Shown here piece after piece: positions 46,369 through 55,559 of a stretch of 61,324 nucleotides of DNA. Each line of letters begins with the position of its first letter. The first letter of the stretch is position 1. Below the pieces are notes generated by a model, which was not told where the DNA came from, did not search any database, and saw only the letters and a program-made list of their open reading frames with translations. A program made the translations under genes and the position numbers. Source of the DNA: Caulobacter vibrioides (GTDB lineage: Bacteria > Pseudomonadota > Alphaproteobacteria > Caulobacterales > Caulobacteraceae); contig NZ_PJRR01000003.1 in assembly GCF_002858865.1 (NCBI RefSeq), forward strand, positions 1 to 61,324, written 5' to 3'.

Positions 46369-49182
46369 TTACCAGGACTTGGTGATCGCGATGCCGTACA
46401 GGCGAGGCTCGGCGGTGATCACGTTGGTGAACAGGCCCGAGCTGTCGTCGGTGGTGTAGGCGTCGACGATCGGCGTCTTGTTGCCGATGTTCTTGACGTA
46501 GGCGTCGATGGCCACGCCCCACTCGGGCTTCTCGACCTTCAGGGTGATGTTGCCGTTATCCCAGGACTTCAGCTGATCGTAGGCGGTGTTGTAGACGCGG
46601 GCGTACTGCTTGCTCTGGCGGTAGTAGTCGCCGCGCAGGGTCGCAGACCAGCCGTTCGACAGCTCGAAGGTGTACTGGGCGCCCACCGAAGTGGTCCAGT
46701 GCGGCGAGTTCGGGAGTTCGTTGCCCGACAGGTTCGCCGCCGTGCCCTCGATCGAATAGCCAGCGCCGTAGGTGTAGAGGCCCGTCGCGTTGGCGAGGAA
46801 CGCCGCCGTGGGCGCCGGAAGGCCTGCGCCGCCGGCCGCGGCCGGGGCCGCCAGGAAGCCTTGATAGGCGGCCGCGCCCGAGCACGCGAAGGGCAGGGTC
46901 GCCCCCGCGCCGGCGCCCAGGATCGTAGCGACGCCTACGGTGCTGAGCACGCAGTTGGCGCCGACCGACGAGGCGTTCGGACCGACCTTGACCACCGTAT
47001 AGGCCGGGTTCGACTGGGTGCGGTTCATGGTGTCGATCGAGCTGACGCCATCGCCGATCTTGGTCTTGAGGTAACCGATATTGGCGTTCAGGCGCAGGTT
47101 GCGCACCGGCGACCAGATGGACTCCAGCTCGAAGCCATGGACCTTGGCGTCGACGTTCTCGTTCACCGAGGTGCGGTTCACGATCTTGGAGATCTGGTAG
47201 CCCTGGTAGTCATACGAGAAGGCGGTCGCGTTCAGCAGCAGGCTGCCGCCCAGCAGGGTGTTCTTGGTGCCGACTTCGATCGCGTTGACGAACTCCGGAT
47301 CGAAGGTCTGCTGGATGCCGACCGAGTTGGCCGGGACGCCCGGGTTGATGCCGCCGCCCTTGTAGCCCTTGGAGTAGAAGGCATAGAGCAGGGTGTCGTC
47401 GGTGAAGCCCAGGCGCGCCTTGTAGTCGACGCCCACCCGGCCCGTGGTCTCGTTGAAGCGCGCCCGCTGATCGGGGTTGGTCGGGTTCAGCGTCAGGCCG
47501 TAGCCCGGGGCGAGCAGAACGGTCGAGTAGTTCTTGACCGCCTTCTTGTCGCGCGTCTGGCGTACGCCCAGGGTGAACTTCAGATCGTCGTTGACCTGAT
47601 AGTACACCTCGCCCAGCAGCGCGTCCGAGACCAGATTATAGGGCGTGCGGTTCAGATAGTAGTTGTGGCCGTCGCCGGTCGGATCGGCCGAGGTGTCAAT
47701 CCCGATGCAGCGGGCAGTGGTCGCCGGATTGCAGTTGGGATTGCCGGTGTTCGAGAAGTTCAGCGCCAGCGACGAAAGCGTCAGCGAGTTGCCGATCACA
47801 TAGTAGTCGGTCAGCGTCCGGTAGGTGAAGTGGATGCCGCCGACCGTGAAGTTCAGCGGGCCGTCGAACGCCGACTGCAGGCGGAACTCCTGGCTGAACT
47901 GCTCGGAGCGGCCCGACGAGACGTCGATGGTGGTGAACTTGTTGGTCCGCCCGACTTGCGGGTCGGTGAAGAAGCCCCCTGGCGTGAACGGCGTGTTGTT
48001 GAACGGCACCGTCGCGACGTTGCGGTTGTAGTCCTGTTTGGTCCAGACATCGCCCTTGCCGTACGAGGTCATCGACGTGAAGGTCAGTTCGTCGGTGATG
48101 TCGTAGTTCAGGGTGAACTGGTAGGTGTTGGACTTCGACTGGTAGATCGGATCCAGAGCGGTCTCGATCTCGCGCAGGTTCGTCGAGGTGGTGTCGCCGG
48201 CGTTCACGTCACCCGAGGTGAAGCCGAAGATGTTGCCGAGCAGACCCGTCAGCGATCCCGAGGTGTTCACCGTGCCGTAGGCCGCTGGCGTATAGAGCGA
48301 GGCCGAAAGGCAGCCCTGGGTCAGGAAAACGCGAGACGCCCCGGTTGGCACGCCGCCGACCGTGGCCGGACCGTTGTCCTTGGTGCAGAGCTGCTTGCCG
48401 GTGCGGGCGCGGCTGTCGTTCTCGTGGAAGCGTTCCCACAGGAAGTTGGTGCGCAGCTTCTCGGTCGGATTGAACATCACCTGGACCCGGGTCGAATACA
48501 GATCCCGGTCGTCGACCTTGTTGCCATTGAAGGTGTTGGTCACGAAGCCGTCGCGCTTCAGCGAGGTTCCGGACAGGCGCACGGCCAGCTTGTCGCCGAA
48601 GATCGGCACGTTCAGCATGCCGCGCAGCTTCATCGAATTGTAGTTGCCGTACTCGGCGCGAAGGTTGGCCTCGAACATGTCGGTCGGCTTGGCCGTGATC
48701 ACATTGACCACGCCGCCGGTGGCGTTGCGGCCATACAGCGTGCCTTGCGGGCCGCGCAGCACTTCGACGCGCTCGACATCGTAGAACTCGGCTTCGAACA
48801 GATTGCCCGACTGCTGCGGGGCGTTGTTCATGTGCACACCGACGCCCTGGTCGGCGGACGCGCCCACGGCCTTGGCGCCGATGCCGCGGATCTGGAAGTT
48901 GAAGCTGTTGGTGAAGTTGCTCTTGGCGAAGGTGACGTTCGGAATCGCCAACTGCAGGTTGGGACCGCCGTCGATCTTCTGCGCTTCCAGGCTGTCCTGG
49001 CTGAAGGCCGACACCGCGATCGGCACGTCCTGCAGCGCTTCTTCCTTTTTCTGAGCTGTAACGACCAGCTCTTCGATGACGGTCGTGTTCTGTTGAGCGA
49101 ACGCGGGGACAGCGAAGCCGGAGATCGCGACCGCCGAAGCGCCCATGACCAATAGGCTCCGCATACGCAGAGTTTGCGACAT
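46369..49182 (-). CDS. TonB-dependent outer-membrane receptor
   Basis: This 937-residue receptor has a signal peptide (MSQTLRMRSLLVMGASAVAI, then SGFAVPAFA), TonB box-like IEELVVTAQKKEEALQDVP and plug motifs IRGIGAKAVGAS and VEVLRGPQGTLYGRNATGGVVNVITAK. A large barrel follows, ending with YGIAITKSW. The start has GAGGGAATTC. The plug resembles Caulobacterial receptors for plant-derived or hydrophobic nutrients; the ligand is unknown. The next gene beyond its promoter is queC on the other strand. Confidence 0.94.
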   Translation of the reverse strand: MSQTLRMRSLLVMGASAVAISGFAVPAFAQQNTTVIEELVVTAQKKEEALQDVPIAVSAFSQDSLEAQKIDGGPNLQLAIPNVTFAKSNFTNSFNFQIRGIGAKAVGASADQGVGVHMNNAPQQSGNLFEAEFYDVERVEVLRGPQGTLYGRNATGGVVNVITAKPTDMFEANLRAEYGNYNSMKLRGMLNVPIFGDKLAVRLSGTSLKRDGFVTNTFNGNKVDDRDLYSTRVQVMFNPTEKLRTNFLWERFHENDSRARTGKQLCTKDNGPATVGGVPTGASRVFLTQGCLSASLYTPAAYGTVNTSGSLTGLLGNIFGFTSGDVNAGDTTSTNLREIETALDPIYQSKSNTYQFTLNYDITDELTFTSMTSYGKGDVWTKQDYNRNVATVPFNNTPFTPGGFFTDPQVGRTNKFTTIDVSSGRSEQFSQEFRLQSAFDGPLNFTVGGIHFTYRTLTDYYVIGNSLTLSSLALNFSNTGNPNCNPATTARCIGIDTSADPTGDGHNYYLNRTPYNLVSDALLGEVYYQVNDDLKFTLGVRQTRDKKAVKNYSTVLLAPGYGLTLNPTNPDQRARFNETTGRVGVDYKARLGFTDDTLLYAFYSKGYKGGGINPGVPANSVGIQQTFDPEFVNAIEVGTKNTLLGGSLLLNATAFSYDYQGYQISKIVNRTSVNENVDAKVHGFELESIWSPVRNLRLNANIGYLKTKIGDGVSSIDTMNRTQSNPAYTVVKVGPNASSVGANCVLSTVGVATILGAGAGATLPFACSGAAAYQGFLAAPAAAGGAGLPAPTAAFLANATGLYTYGAGYSIEGTAANLSGNELPNSPHWTTSVGAQYTFELSNGWSATLRGDYYRQSKQYARVYNTAYDQLKSWDNGNITLKVEKPEWGVAIDAYVKNIGNKTPIVDAYTTDDSSGLFTNVITAEPRLYGIAITKSW

Positions 49183-49653
49183 TGAATTCCCTCCCTGAAC
49201 GCAAGCGGCGCCTTATGGATGGAGCCTGCGAGCGTCGATGTTTCCTCGGCGCCGTACTGTTTTCACCGCGTGGGCGTACGGCGAGCCCCTCGCAGCATTG
49301 GGAGATTGCATACTTGCGTTTGAAGGCTGTCAACTGGCCTGAACGTAAGTGAACAGCGATAGGTTACGCCTTTTCACTTTCCAAGAGCCCTTGTTCTCCT
49401 GGCGCGGGTAAGTTTCCGCACGATTAGAAGAATGGGTTTGTGATTTCCCTTGCGGAACTCAAGGGATGATATCGCTCATATGGTCAATAATGTCTCGCAA
49501 AAGCGTTAGTTCGTGGACGAAAGAGTTCAGATCGCTTCGTGACCCGAGTATCGCCCGAGTCGCGGGTCGACGCGCCGGGCTGTTCCGACGGCGGCGCGGC
49601 TCGTGTAGAGGAGCAGGGATGTCCCCCCTTTTCACGAACATCGAGAGGCCGTC
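49183..49653. other. Intergenic region with divergent promoters of TonB receptor and queC
   Basis: At 471 bp this is one of the longest gaps. Its middle (about 49310-49510) is noticeably A+T-richer than the surroundings and so the likely promoter zone. I looked for a preQ1 riboswitch ahead of queC and found no convincing pseudoknot sequence. No repeats or long open frames are supportable. Confidence 0.5.
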
Positions 49654-50382
49654 ATGAGCCCCCGTGAGCGCCAGGCGGCCCTGGTTCTGTTTTCCGGCGG
49701 CCAGGACAGCAGCGTCTGCCTGGCCTGGGCGCTTGAACGCTATGACCGCGTGGAGACCGTGGGCTTCGACTATGGTCAGCGTCACGCCATCGAGATGCAG
49801 GCGCGCCAGGCGGTGCGTCGCGAAGTCGCCGCGCGCTTTCCCCAGTGGGCCGAACGCCTGGGCGAAGACCATGTGCTGGATATCCGCAGCTTCGGCGCCG
49901 TGGCCCAGTCGGCGCTGACCGCCGACCGCGCCATCGAGATGACCGAGCGCGGTTTGCCCTCGACCTTCGTGCCGGGGCGCAATCTGGTGTTCCTGACCTA
50001 TGCGGCGGCCCTGGCCGACCGGCGCGGCATCGACGCCCTGGTCGGCGGCATGTGCGAGACCGACTTCTCAGGCTATCCCGACTGTCGGCGCGACACCCTG
50101 GACGCGATGCAGGCGGCGCTGAACCTGGGCATGGATCGCAACTTCCGGATCGAGACGCCGCTGATGTGGCTTACGAAGGCGCAGACCTGGGGACTGTCCA
50201 AACAGTTGGGCGGCGAGGCGCTGGTCAGCCTGATCGTCGAGGAAAGCCACACCTGTTACCAGGGCGAGCGCGGCCAGCTGCATGCCTGGGGGCACGGCTG
50301 CGGGACCTGCCCTGCGTGCGAGCTGCGTGAGAAGGGCTATGTCGAATGGGACATGGCGGGGCGTGAGGCGCTGGCGCAATGA
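49654..50382 (+). CDS. queC: 7-cyano-7-deazaguanine synthase
   Basis: The 242-residue ATP-dependent enzyme converts 7-carboxy-7-deazaguanine to preQ0. It has the PP-loop [16 protein letters not shown], the [11 protein letters not shown] segment and the zinc cysteines [11 protein letters not shown] and [11 protein letters not shown]. It is the first gene of a queC-queE-queD set; its stop overlaps the queE start by 4 bases. Confidence 0.97.
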   Translation: MSPRERQAALVLFSGGQDSSVCLAWALERYDRVETVGFDYGQRHAIEMQARQAVRREVAARFPQWAERLGEDHVLDIRSFGAVAQSALTADRAIEMTERGLPSTFVPGRNLVFLTYAAALADRRGIDALVGGMCETDFSGYPDCRRDTLDAMQAALNLGMDRNFRIETPLMWLTKAQTWGLSKQLGGEALVSLIVEESHTCYQGERGQLHAWGHGCGTCPACELREKGYVEWDMAGREALAQ

Positions 50383-51011
50383 CCTATTCCGTCAAGGAGA
50401 TCTTCCTGACCCTCCAGGGAGAGGGCGGTCAGGCCGGCAAGGCCGCCGTGTTCTGCCGGTTCTCCGGCTGCAATCTCTGGAGCGGCCGCGAGCAGGACCG
50501 CGCCAAGGCGGTCTGTACGTTCTGCGACACCGACTTTGTCGGGACCGACGGCGAGAACGGCGGCAAGTTCGCAACGGCTGAGGATCTGGCCGCGGCGGTC
50601 GAGGCGCAGTGGACGGGCGGTCCTGATGACCGGCTCGTCGTGTGTACGGGCGGCGAGCCGTTCCTGCAGCTGGACGACGCGGCCATCGCCGCGCTGCACG
50701 CGCGGGGCTTTCAGATCGCCGTAGAGACCAACGGCACGATCGCCTCGCCGGCGGGCGTTGACTGGATCTGTGTCAGCCCCAAGGCCGACGCGCCGGTGGT
50801 GCAGACGTCCGGCCAGGAGCTGAAGCTGGTCTTCCCGCAGGAAAAGGCGATGCCCGAGCGCTTTGCGGCCTTGGATTTCGAGCGCTTCTACCTGCAGCCG
50901 ATGGACGGCCCGGACCGCGACGCGAACACGCAATTGGCCGTCGCCTATTGCCTTTCGCACCCACAATGGCGTTTAAGCGTCCAAACGCACAAATATCTCG
51001 GCCTGCCCTGA
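50379..51011 (+). CDS. queE: 7-carboxy-7-deazaguanine synthase (radical SAM)
   Basis: This 210-residue radical SAM enzyme makes CDG from 6-carboxytetrahydropterin. Its cluster motif is CX14CX2C (C in FSGC, then 14 residues to CTFC) instead of CX3CX2C, a variant known in Que[11 protein letters not shown] and the ETNGT motif are the SAM-binding parts. The start is the ATGA overlap with queC. Confidence 0.95.
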   Translation: MTYSVKEIFLTLQGEGGQAGKAAVFCRFSGCNLWSGREQDRAKAVCTFCDTDFVGTDGENGGKFATAEDLAAAVEAQWTGGPDDRLVVCTGGEPFLQLDDAAIAALHARGFQIAVETNGTIASPAGVDWICVSPKADAPVVQTSGQELKLVFPQEKAMPERFAALDFERFYLQPMDGPDRDANTQLAVAYCLSHPQWRLSVQTHKYLGLP

Positions 51012-51083
51012 CGGATAAGGCGCGCGACTTGGTGACAGGGTCGTTGCGCTAGAGCCTCCCAGGCCTAGTCAAAGAAGCAACAG

Positions 51084-51449
51084 ATGAAGCCCGTCTTCGA
51101 GATCACGAAGGCCGCGTATTTCGACGCGGCCCACTATATCGAGCAAGGTCCGTCGGACCATCGCTATCGCCGCCTGCACGGCCATTCGTTCAAGGTCGAG
51201 GTCAGCGTGCGCGGCGAGATGCTGGACGCCGGCTGGGTGGCTGACCTCGACACGCTGGATGTCGCGCTGAAGGCTGTCGCCGTCGAGCTGGATCACGGCC
51301 TGCTGAATGACAAGCCGGGTCTTGAAGTGCCGACGCTGGAACGGCTGTGCCTCTATTTCGCTGAGCGCCTGCGCAGCCAGTTCCCGGGCCTGTCGCGCGT
51401 GGCGCTGTCGCGGCCGACGATCGGCGAGACCTGCGTGCTGAGCCTCTAG
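51084..51449 (+). CDS. queD: QueD / 6-carboxytetrahydropterin synthase family, with Tyr at the catalytic Cys position
   Basis: This 121-residue PTPS-family protein has zinc histidines H17, H32 and H34 (FDAAHYI; LHGHSF), the second catalytic pair LDHGLLND and the C-terminal glutamate in GETCVL. Canonical QueD enzymes have Cys four residues before the HGH pair (CxxxHGH); here the residue is Y28 (DHRYRRLHGH). Its place after queCE argues it makes the 6-carboxytetrahydropterin precursor from GTP-derived dihydroneopterin triphosphate, by altered chemistry or with lower activity. Confidence 0.9.
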   Translation: MKPVFEITKAAYFDAAHYIEQGPSDHRYRRLHGHSFKVEVSVRGEMLDAGWVADLDTLDVALKAVAVELDHGLLNDKPGLEVPTLERLCLYFAERLRSQFPGLSRVALSRPTIGETCVLSL

Positions 51450-51546
51450 GATTAGGGGCGGGTCGTTCTGGCGACCCGAGCGCGCATCGTGGGCGGCCGG
51501 CGACCCCAAAGGGCTTCACGCGGCTTTGGACAGTTCAGGAGGGTCT

Positions 51547-51846
51547 ATGTTCATCAATCTGACCGAAGAAGCCTCAAGCCTGCCGCAAGCCTGGCGCTCG
51601 AAGATCCTGGGGCGCACGGGCGGCGCCAATATCAAGATCATCCGCATGGACGAGGCCGGGATCCCCACCGAAAGCCATGCCGATTTCGATGAGGGCTTCC
51701 TGGTCGTCGAGGGCCACATGACGCTCGAGATCGAGGGGCGTCATATCGCGATGAAGGCGGGCGACTTCTACCTGGTCCCCGCCGGCCAGCCGCATAGCGT
51801 TCTGCCGGGCGCGCGAGGGGTCCTGTTCCTGATCGACGCCGAGTAG
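51547..51846 (+). CDS. Cupin domain protein
   Basis: This 99-residue single cupin reads SHADFDEGFLVVEGHMTLEIEGR and GDFYLVPAGQPHSVLPG, matching motif 1 (with H and E as metal ligands) and motif 2. Function is not inferable. CAGGAGGGT precedes ATG 51547. Confidence 0.88.
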   Translation: MFINLTEEASSLPQAWRSKILGRTGGANIKIIRMDEAGIPTESHADFDEGFLVVEGHMTLEIEGRHIAMKAGDFYLVPAGQPHSVLPGARGVLFLIDAE

Positions 51847-51857
51847 GCGGCGTTCGC

Positions 51858-52097
51858 CTACTCTTCCTCGCGACGGTCGGCGAGGTCGTTCTTGTCGCTG
51901 TCGCCCGGGATGATCGCCTTGCCGGTGGCCACCACAGCCTTGCCGCCGACCTTGGCTGCGCCGCCGACGACGGCGCCGGTCACGCCGATCGCGGTGCCGG
52001 CGACTGTGCCCACGGCGGCTGCGGCCATGCAGCCGGTCTGTGTCAGGGAAAGGCCACCCAGGATCAGGGCGAGCGGAGCGAGGCGACGGAGGGTCAT
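51858..52097 (-). CDS. Small glycine-rich lipoprotein
   Basis: This 79-residue protein has a signal peptide with lipobox SLTQTGC (cleavage before the cysteine). A Gly/Ala/Val-rich stretch follows (VGTVAGTAIGVTGAVVGGAA), like glycine-zipper segments, then a charged tail KNDLADRREEE. It could sit in the envelope as a membrane-inserting element. Function unknown; convergent with the cupin. Confidence 0.8.
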   Translation of the reverse strand: MTLRRLAPLALILGGLSLTQTGCMAAAAVGTVAGTAIGVTGAVVGGAAKVGGKAVVATGKAIIPGDSDKNDLADRREEE

Positions 52098-52145
52098 GGC
52101 GAGGCTCGTAAAGCGTTGTTCACCATCTTGTAGACCCCGAAAGGT

Positions 52146-52688
52146 TTACATTCTCCGCGTCGGATGGACGAGTTCGGTGTCCAGGTCGTCCAGATAGAAG
52201 GCCTCCGCATCCTCGGCGCGTCGCCGGGGTCCCTGATAGCGGGGATCGTCGCGCCGACGGCGGTCGGGGCCGAAATAGTCGCCCGCCCGGATGAAGGGGC
52301 GCGGGTTCTCGATCAACAGGGTCAGGCGGTGCACCAGGCCGCGCGCCGTGATCGGCTTGGCCAGAAACTCATTGACCCCGGCGTCGCGGGCTTCGCGCAC
52401 CCGCCGCTCGGTCGAATGGCCGGTGATCATGACAATCGGGCAGAACGGATTGGGACTGTCGGGCGAGCGGCGCAGGAGGTGGACGAACTCGACCCCGTCG
52501 AGGCCGCTCATCGTAAGGTCGGTCAGCACCACGTCGATATAGGTCGAGCGCATGGTCGCCAACGCCTCGGCGCCGTCGCTCGCTTCGTGGATGTGACGCA
52601 CACCGATCGCACGAAGCATTTCGATCAACAGGATGCGCATGTGCTGGTTGTCTTCGACCAGCAGGATCTTCAGGAGGTCGAACCGCAT
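52146..52688 (-). CDS. Single-domain response regulator with C-terminal extension
   Basis: This 180-residue CheY-like receiver has phospho-aspartate D57 (VVLTDLTMSG), acidic D13, switch Thr in VMITGH and Lys in FLAKPIT. It is followed by a basic tail FIRAGDYFGPDRRRRDDP, a tail seen on several alphaproteobacterial receivers and without DNA-binding fold. The start has GGAGGCTC. The kinase partner is not local. Confidence 0.92.
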   Translation of the reverse strand: MRFDLLKILLVEDNQHMRILLIEMLRAIGVRHIHEASDGAEALATMRSTYIDVVLTDLTMSGLDGVEFVHLLRRSPDSPNPFCPIVMITGHSTERRVREARDAGVNEFLAKPITARGLVHRLTLLIENPRPFIRAGDYFGPDRRRRDDPRYQGPRRRAEDAEAFYLDDLDTELVHPTRRM

Positions 52689-52862
52689 GCTGAGCCTCCC
52701 CCCGCTGCGAAGAAATCACAACCCATGCGGGCGCTCTGGCCCAGACATCGTTTGCACGTCGGGAGGGATACGCGCGGCCTCGCCCATGGGTCAAGACGGG
52801 AGCCCAATCAAAAAAGGGGGCAGGGCCAAATCTGGCGGGGTTTTGCCCTAAGGTCGCGCTGA

Positions 52863-53981
52863 TTACGCGCTCGCGCCAAGCGGGAAGTGCTCCCGGCCGG
52901 TTTGCCCGCGATGGCGCAGGAAGGCGTCGGCCAGCACGCACGCGGTCATGGCCTCAACCACTGGTACGCCCCGGATGCCGACGCACGGGTCATGGCGACC
53001 CTTGGTGCGAAGCTCGATCTCCTCGCCGGCCTCATTGACCGTCTCGCGCGGGATCAGGATCGACGAGGTCGGCTTGAACGCCACGCGCGCGACAATCGGC
53101 TGGCCCGAGGAGATGCCGCCCAGAATCCCACCCGCGTGATTGGACTGGAACACCGGCTGCCCGTCATCGCCCATGCGCATCGTGTCGGCGTTGTCCTCGC
53201 CCGTGAGGGCGGCGCTGTCGAAGCCGTCGCCGATCTCGACCCCCTTGGCCGCATTGATCGACATCAGGGCGGCGGCCAACTCGGCGTCCAGCTTGGCATA
53301 GAGCGGCGCGCCCCAGCCGGCTGGAACACCGGTGGCCTCGACCTCGACGACGGCGCCGGTGGACGATCCGGCCTTGCGGATCTTTTCGAGGTGCTCCTCC
53401 CAGACCGGCACAATGGCCGCATCGGGAGACCAGTAGGGGTTCTGCTCGGTCTGGGCCCAGTCCCAGTTGGACCGGTCGATCTTATGCGGGCCGATCTGCA
53501 CGAGGGCGGCGCGCACCGTCACGCCCGGAATGATCAGGCGCGCGACGGCGCCGGCGGCCACCCGCGCGGCGGTTTCGCGGGCCGAGCTGCGCCCGCCGCC
53601 GCGATAGTCGCGCACGCCATACTTGGCGAAATAGGCGTAGTCGGCGTGGCCGGGCCGGAAGGCCTGGGCGATCTCCGAATAGTCCTTGCTGCGCTGGTCG
53701 GTGTTCTCGATCATCAGGCTGATCGGCGTGCCGGTGGTGCGCTGGCCGTTCGAGCGCGCGTCCTCGAATACGCCCGACAGGATGCGCACGGCGTCCGGCT
53801 CCTGGCGCTGGGTGACGAACTTGCCGTTGCCCGGGCGGCGCTTGTCGAGGAACACCTGGATCATCTCCGCCGTCAGGGCGATCCCGGGAGGGCAGCCGTC
53901 GACGACGCAGCCGAGCGCCGGGCCGTGGCTCTCGCCCCAGGTGGTGACGCGGAACAGGTGACCAAAGGTGTTGTGCGACAT
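52863..53981 (-). CDS. aroC: Chorismate synthase
   Basis: This 372-residue FMN-dependent enzyme catalyses the last shikimate step, EPSP to chorismate. Signatures are [20 protein letters not shown] at the N-terminus, [34 protein letters not shown] and [17 protein letters not shown]. The start at 53981 is chosen because the first residues [10 protein letters not shown] match the family; an upstream extension does not. It is monocistronic. Confidence 0.97.
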   Translation of the reverse strand: MSHNTFGHLFRVTTWGESHGPALGCVVDGCPPGIALTAEMIQVFLDKRRPGNGKFVTQRQEPDAVRILSGVFEDARSNGQRTTGTPISLMIENTDQRSKDYSEIAQAFRPGHADYAYFAKYGVRDYRGGGRSSARETAARVAAGAVARLIIPGVTVRAALVQIGPHKIDRSNWDWAQTEQNPYWSPDAAIVPVWEEHLEKIRKAGSSTGAVVEVEATGVPAGWGAPLYAKLDAELAAALMSINAAKGVEIGDGFDSAALTGEDNADTMRMGDDGQPVFQSNHAGGILGGISSGQPIVARVAFKPTSSILIPRETVNEAGEEIELRTKGRHDPCVGIRGVPVVEAMTACVLADAFLRHRGQTGREHFPLGASA

Positions 53982-54025
53982 GGGGCGGCTTCTAGCGGAA
54001 AGCGCGTGGTGGAGCAAAAGCCGCA

Positions 54026-54113
54026 AAGATCCTCCCCCTGGCGGGGCAGGTGGCGCGAAGCGCCGGTGGGGTAAGGCGTAAGGTCGGCAGAACTTCCCCC
54101 TCCGTCGGCGCTA
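54026..54113. repeat. Palindromic repeat, family B, second (diverged/truncated) copy
   Basis: The stretch begins AAAGATCCTCCCCC with GGCGGGGCAGGTGGC and GCGAAGCGCC, the same order as in the copy at 29438-29551, and ends ACTTCCCCCTCCGTCGGCG. Its far end runs to the stop codon of the pectate lyase gene, so the distal half is missing or replaced by the gene end. It lies between aroC and the lyase. Confidence 0.7.
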
Positions 54114-55466
54114 GCCCCGAACCTTCGCCGCGTCCGCCAGATAGAGCTCCAGGTTGGTCCAGCCCGAGCCGTCCTTGGCCAGGATCGCGCCGTCCGGGCT
54201 CTTCGGATTGAGGCCGCGGGTCTTCTCCCAGGCGTCCGGCATGCCGTCGCCATCGGTGTCGGGCAGCGCCTTGCCGACGGGCAGTTCCGGCCAGCCGCCG
54301 ACATCGGCCTGGGTGTTGATCACCTTGCCCTGGCGAGACCGTACGCCCTCGACAATCCGGCGGTCGACGGGGTCGCGCCACACTGAAGCGCCGGCGTCGG
54401 CCAGGACGCGCTCATAGGCCTTGTCAGCGCTCTCTGGCGTGACGGGCGCGACGTCGAGCGGCGCGGCCAGGCGATAGCCGGCGGGCTCGGTAATCGTGAA
54501 GGTCACCAGGCTCCAGGGATCGGCCGGGACCACCCCGTCCATGCTGTTGCCGGCGAAGTAGCCCTTGGCCTCCAGATTGCTCTCCTGGAAGATCACGCGC
54601 TTGCCGGTGTCGGGACCGGGCACATAGGCGTTGTCCACGAAATTGTAGGTCGCCCGCGTGGCCTTGTCGGCGTTGTAGCCGGCATAGCCCTTGCCCCAGT
54701 TGTAGAAGACGTTGGAGCGGAAATCGAACAGCGGGCCGATGGGGTCCTTGTCGGGCCCGTCATAGTTGCCCGGGCGCGGCATGCGGGCGATGTGGTTGGC
54801 CCACAGATTGTGATGGAAGCTGATCTTGCTGCCCTGGCCGCCACGGATCAGGCTGCCATAGCCGTGGTCGCCCTTGACGTGGATCGAGCGCGCCAGGCTC
54901 TCGGCGATGATCGACCACTGGACCGTCAGGTCGTGAAAGCCTTGCCCTGCTTCGGTATAGCGGGCCGAGGCCGACAGGGTTTCATCCACCGACCAGCTGG
55001 CCGACACGTGGTCGAGGATGATCCGGCGACCGCCACTGATCCAGATCGCATCGCCCTCGACCTTGCTCTCAGCGCCCAGGCGCGAGCGGATGAAGCGGAT
55101 CACCACGTCGTCAGCTCCGATCACCAGGGTCTGGTCGCGCAGCGTGATCCCGCCGCCCGGCGCAGTCTGGCCGGCGATGGTGATGCGGGGGTTGCTGATC
55201 TTCAGCGGCGACTTCAGCGGGATCGTGCCGGCGACGTCGAAGACGACCGTGCGCGGCCCCTTGGCCTCGACCGCGGCGCGCAGGGAGCCCGGGCCGGAGT
55301 CGTTCAGATTGGTGACGCGCAGCACCGCGCCGCTACGCCCGCCAAGGCTGAGGCGTCCCGCGCCCTCGGCGCCGGGGAAGGCGGTGACGTCGCCGGCCAG
55401 GGCGGGGGCGGCGGCGAGCGTCAGGGCGAGAGCGCCCGCGGCGGCGCGAAGGTGGCGGCTGAACAT
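54111..55466 (-). CDS. Secreted pectate lyase (polysaccharide lyase family 1-like)
   Basis: This 451-residue right-handed beta-helix protein has a signal peptide (cut near AAPALAGDV) and PL1-like segments LNDSGPGSLRAAVEAKGPR, VVFDVAGTIPL, IRFIRSRLG, DHVSASWSVDET and FHHNLWANHIARMPR. Its C-terminal part has a calcium-binding EF-like loop DTDGDGMPDAWEK. It cleaves pectate-type polyuronides outside the cell, matching the TonB-rich nutrient profile. The stop abuts a family B repeat. Confidence 0.9.
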   Translation of the reverse strand: MFSRHLRAAAGALALTLAAAPALAGDVTAFPGAEGAGRLSLGGRSGAVLRVTNLNDSGPGSLRAAVEAKGPRTVVFDVAGTIPLKSPLKISNPRITIAGQTAPGGGITLRDQTLVIGADDVVIRFIRSRLGAESKVEGDAIWISGGRRIILDHVSASWSVDETLSASARYTEAGQGFHDLTVQWSIIAESLARSIHVKGDHGYGSLIRGGQGSKISFHHNLWANHIARMPRPGNYDGPDKDPIGPLFDFRSNVFYNWGKGYAGYNADKATRATYNFVDNAYVPGPDTGKRVIFQESNLEAKGYFAGNSMDGVVPADPWSLVTFTITEPAGYRLAAPLDVAPVTPESADKAYERVLADAGASVWRDPVDRRIVEGVRSRQGKVINTQADVGGWPELPVGKALPDTDGDGMPDAWEKTRGLNPKSPDGAILAKDGSGWTNLELYLADAAKVRG

Positions 55467-55559
55467 GTTCCATCCCCGACAGGCGTGAGCGGCGTTATGG
55501 GCGCCACCCTTTAGGTCAGGGGTGAAAATGACGGTCGAACCGGGCTTTGTCCACCGGTG

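Noticed and set aside
49183..49653. Possible preQ1 riboswitch upstream of queC
   Set aside because: No H-type pseudoknot sequence with the conserved A-rich tail could be found by eye near the start codon.
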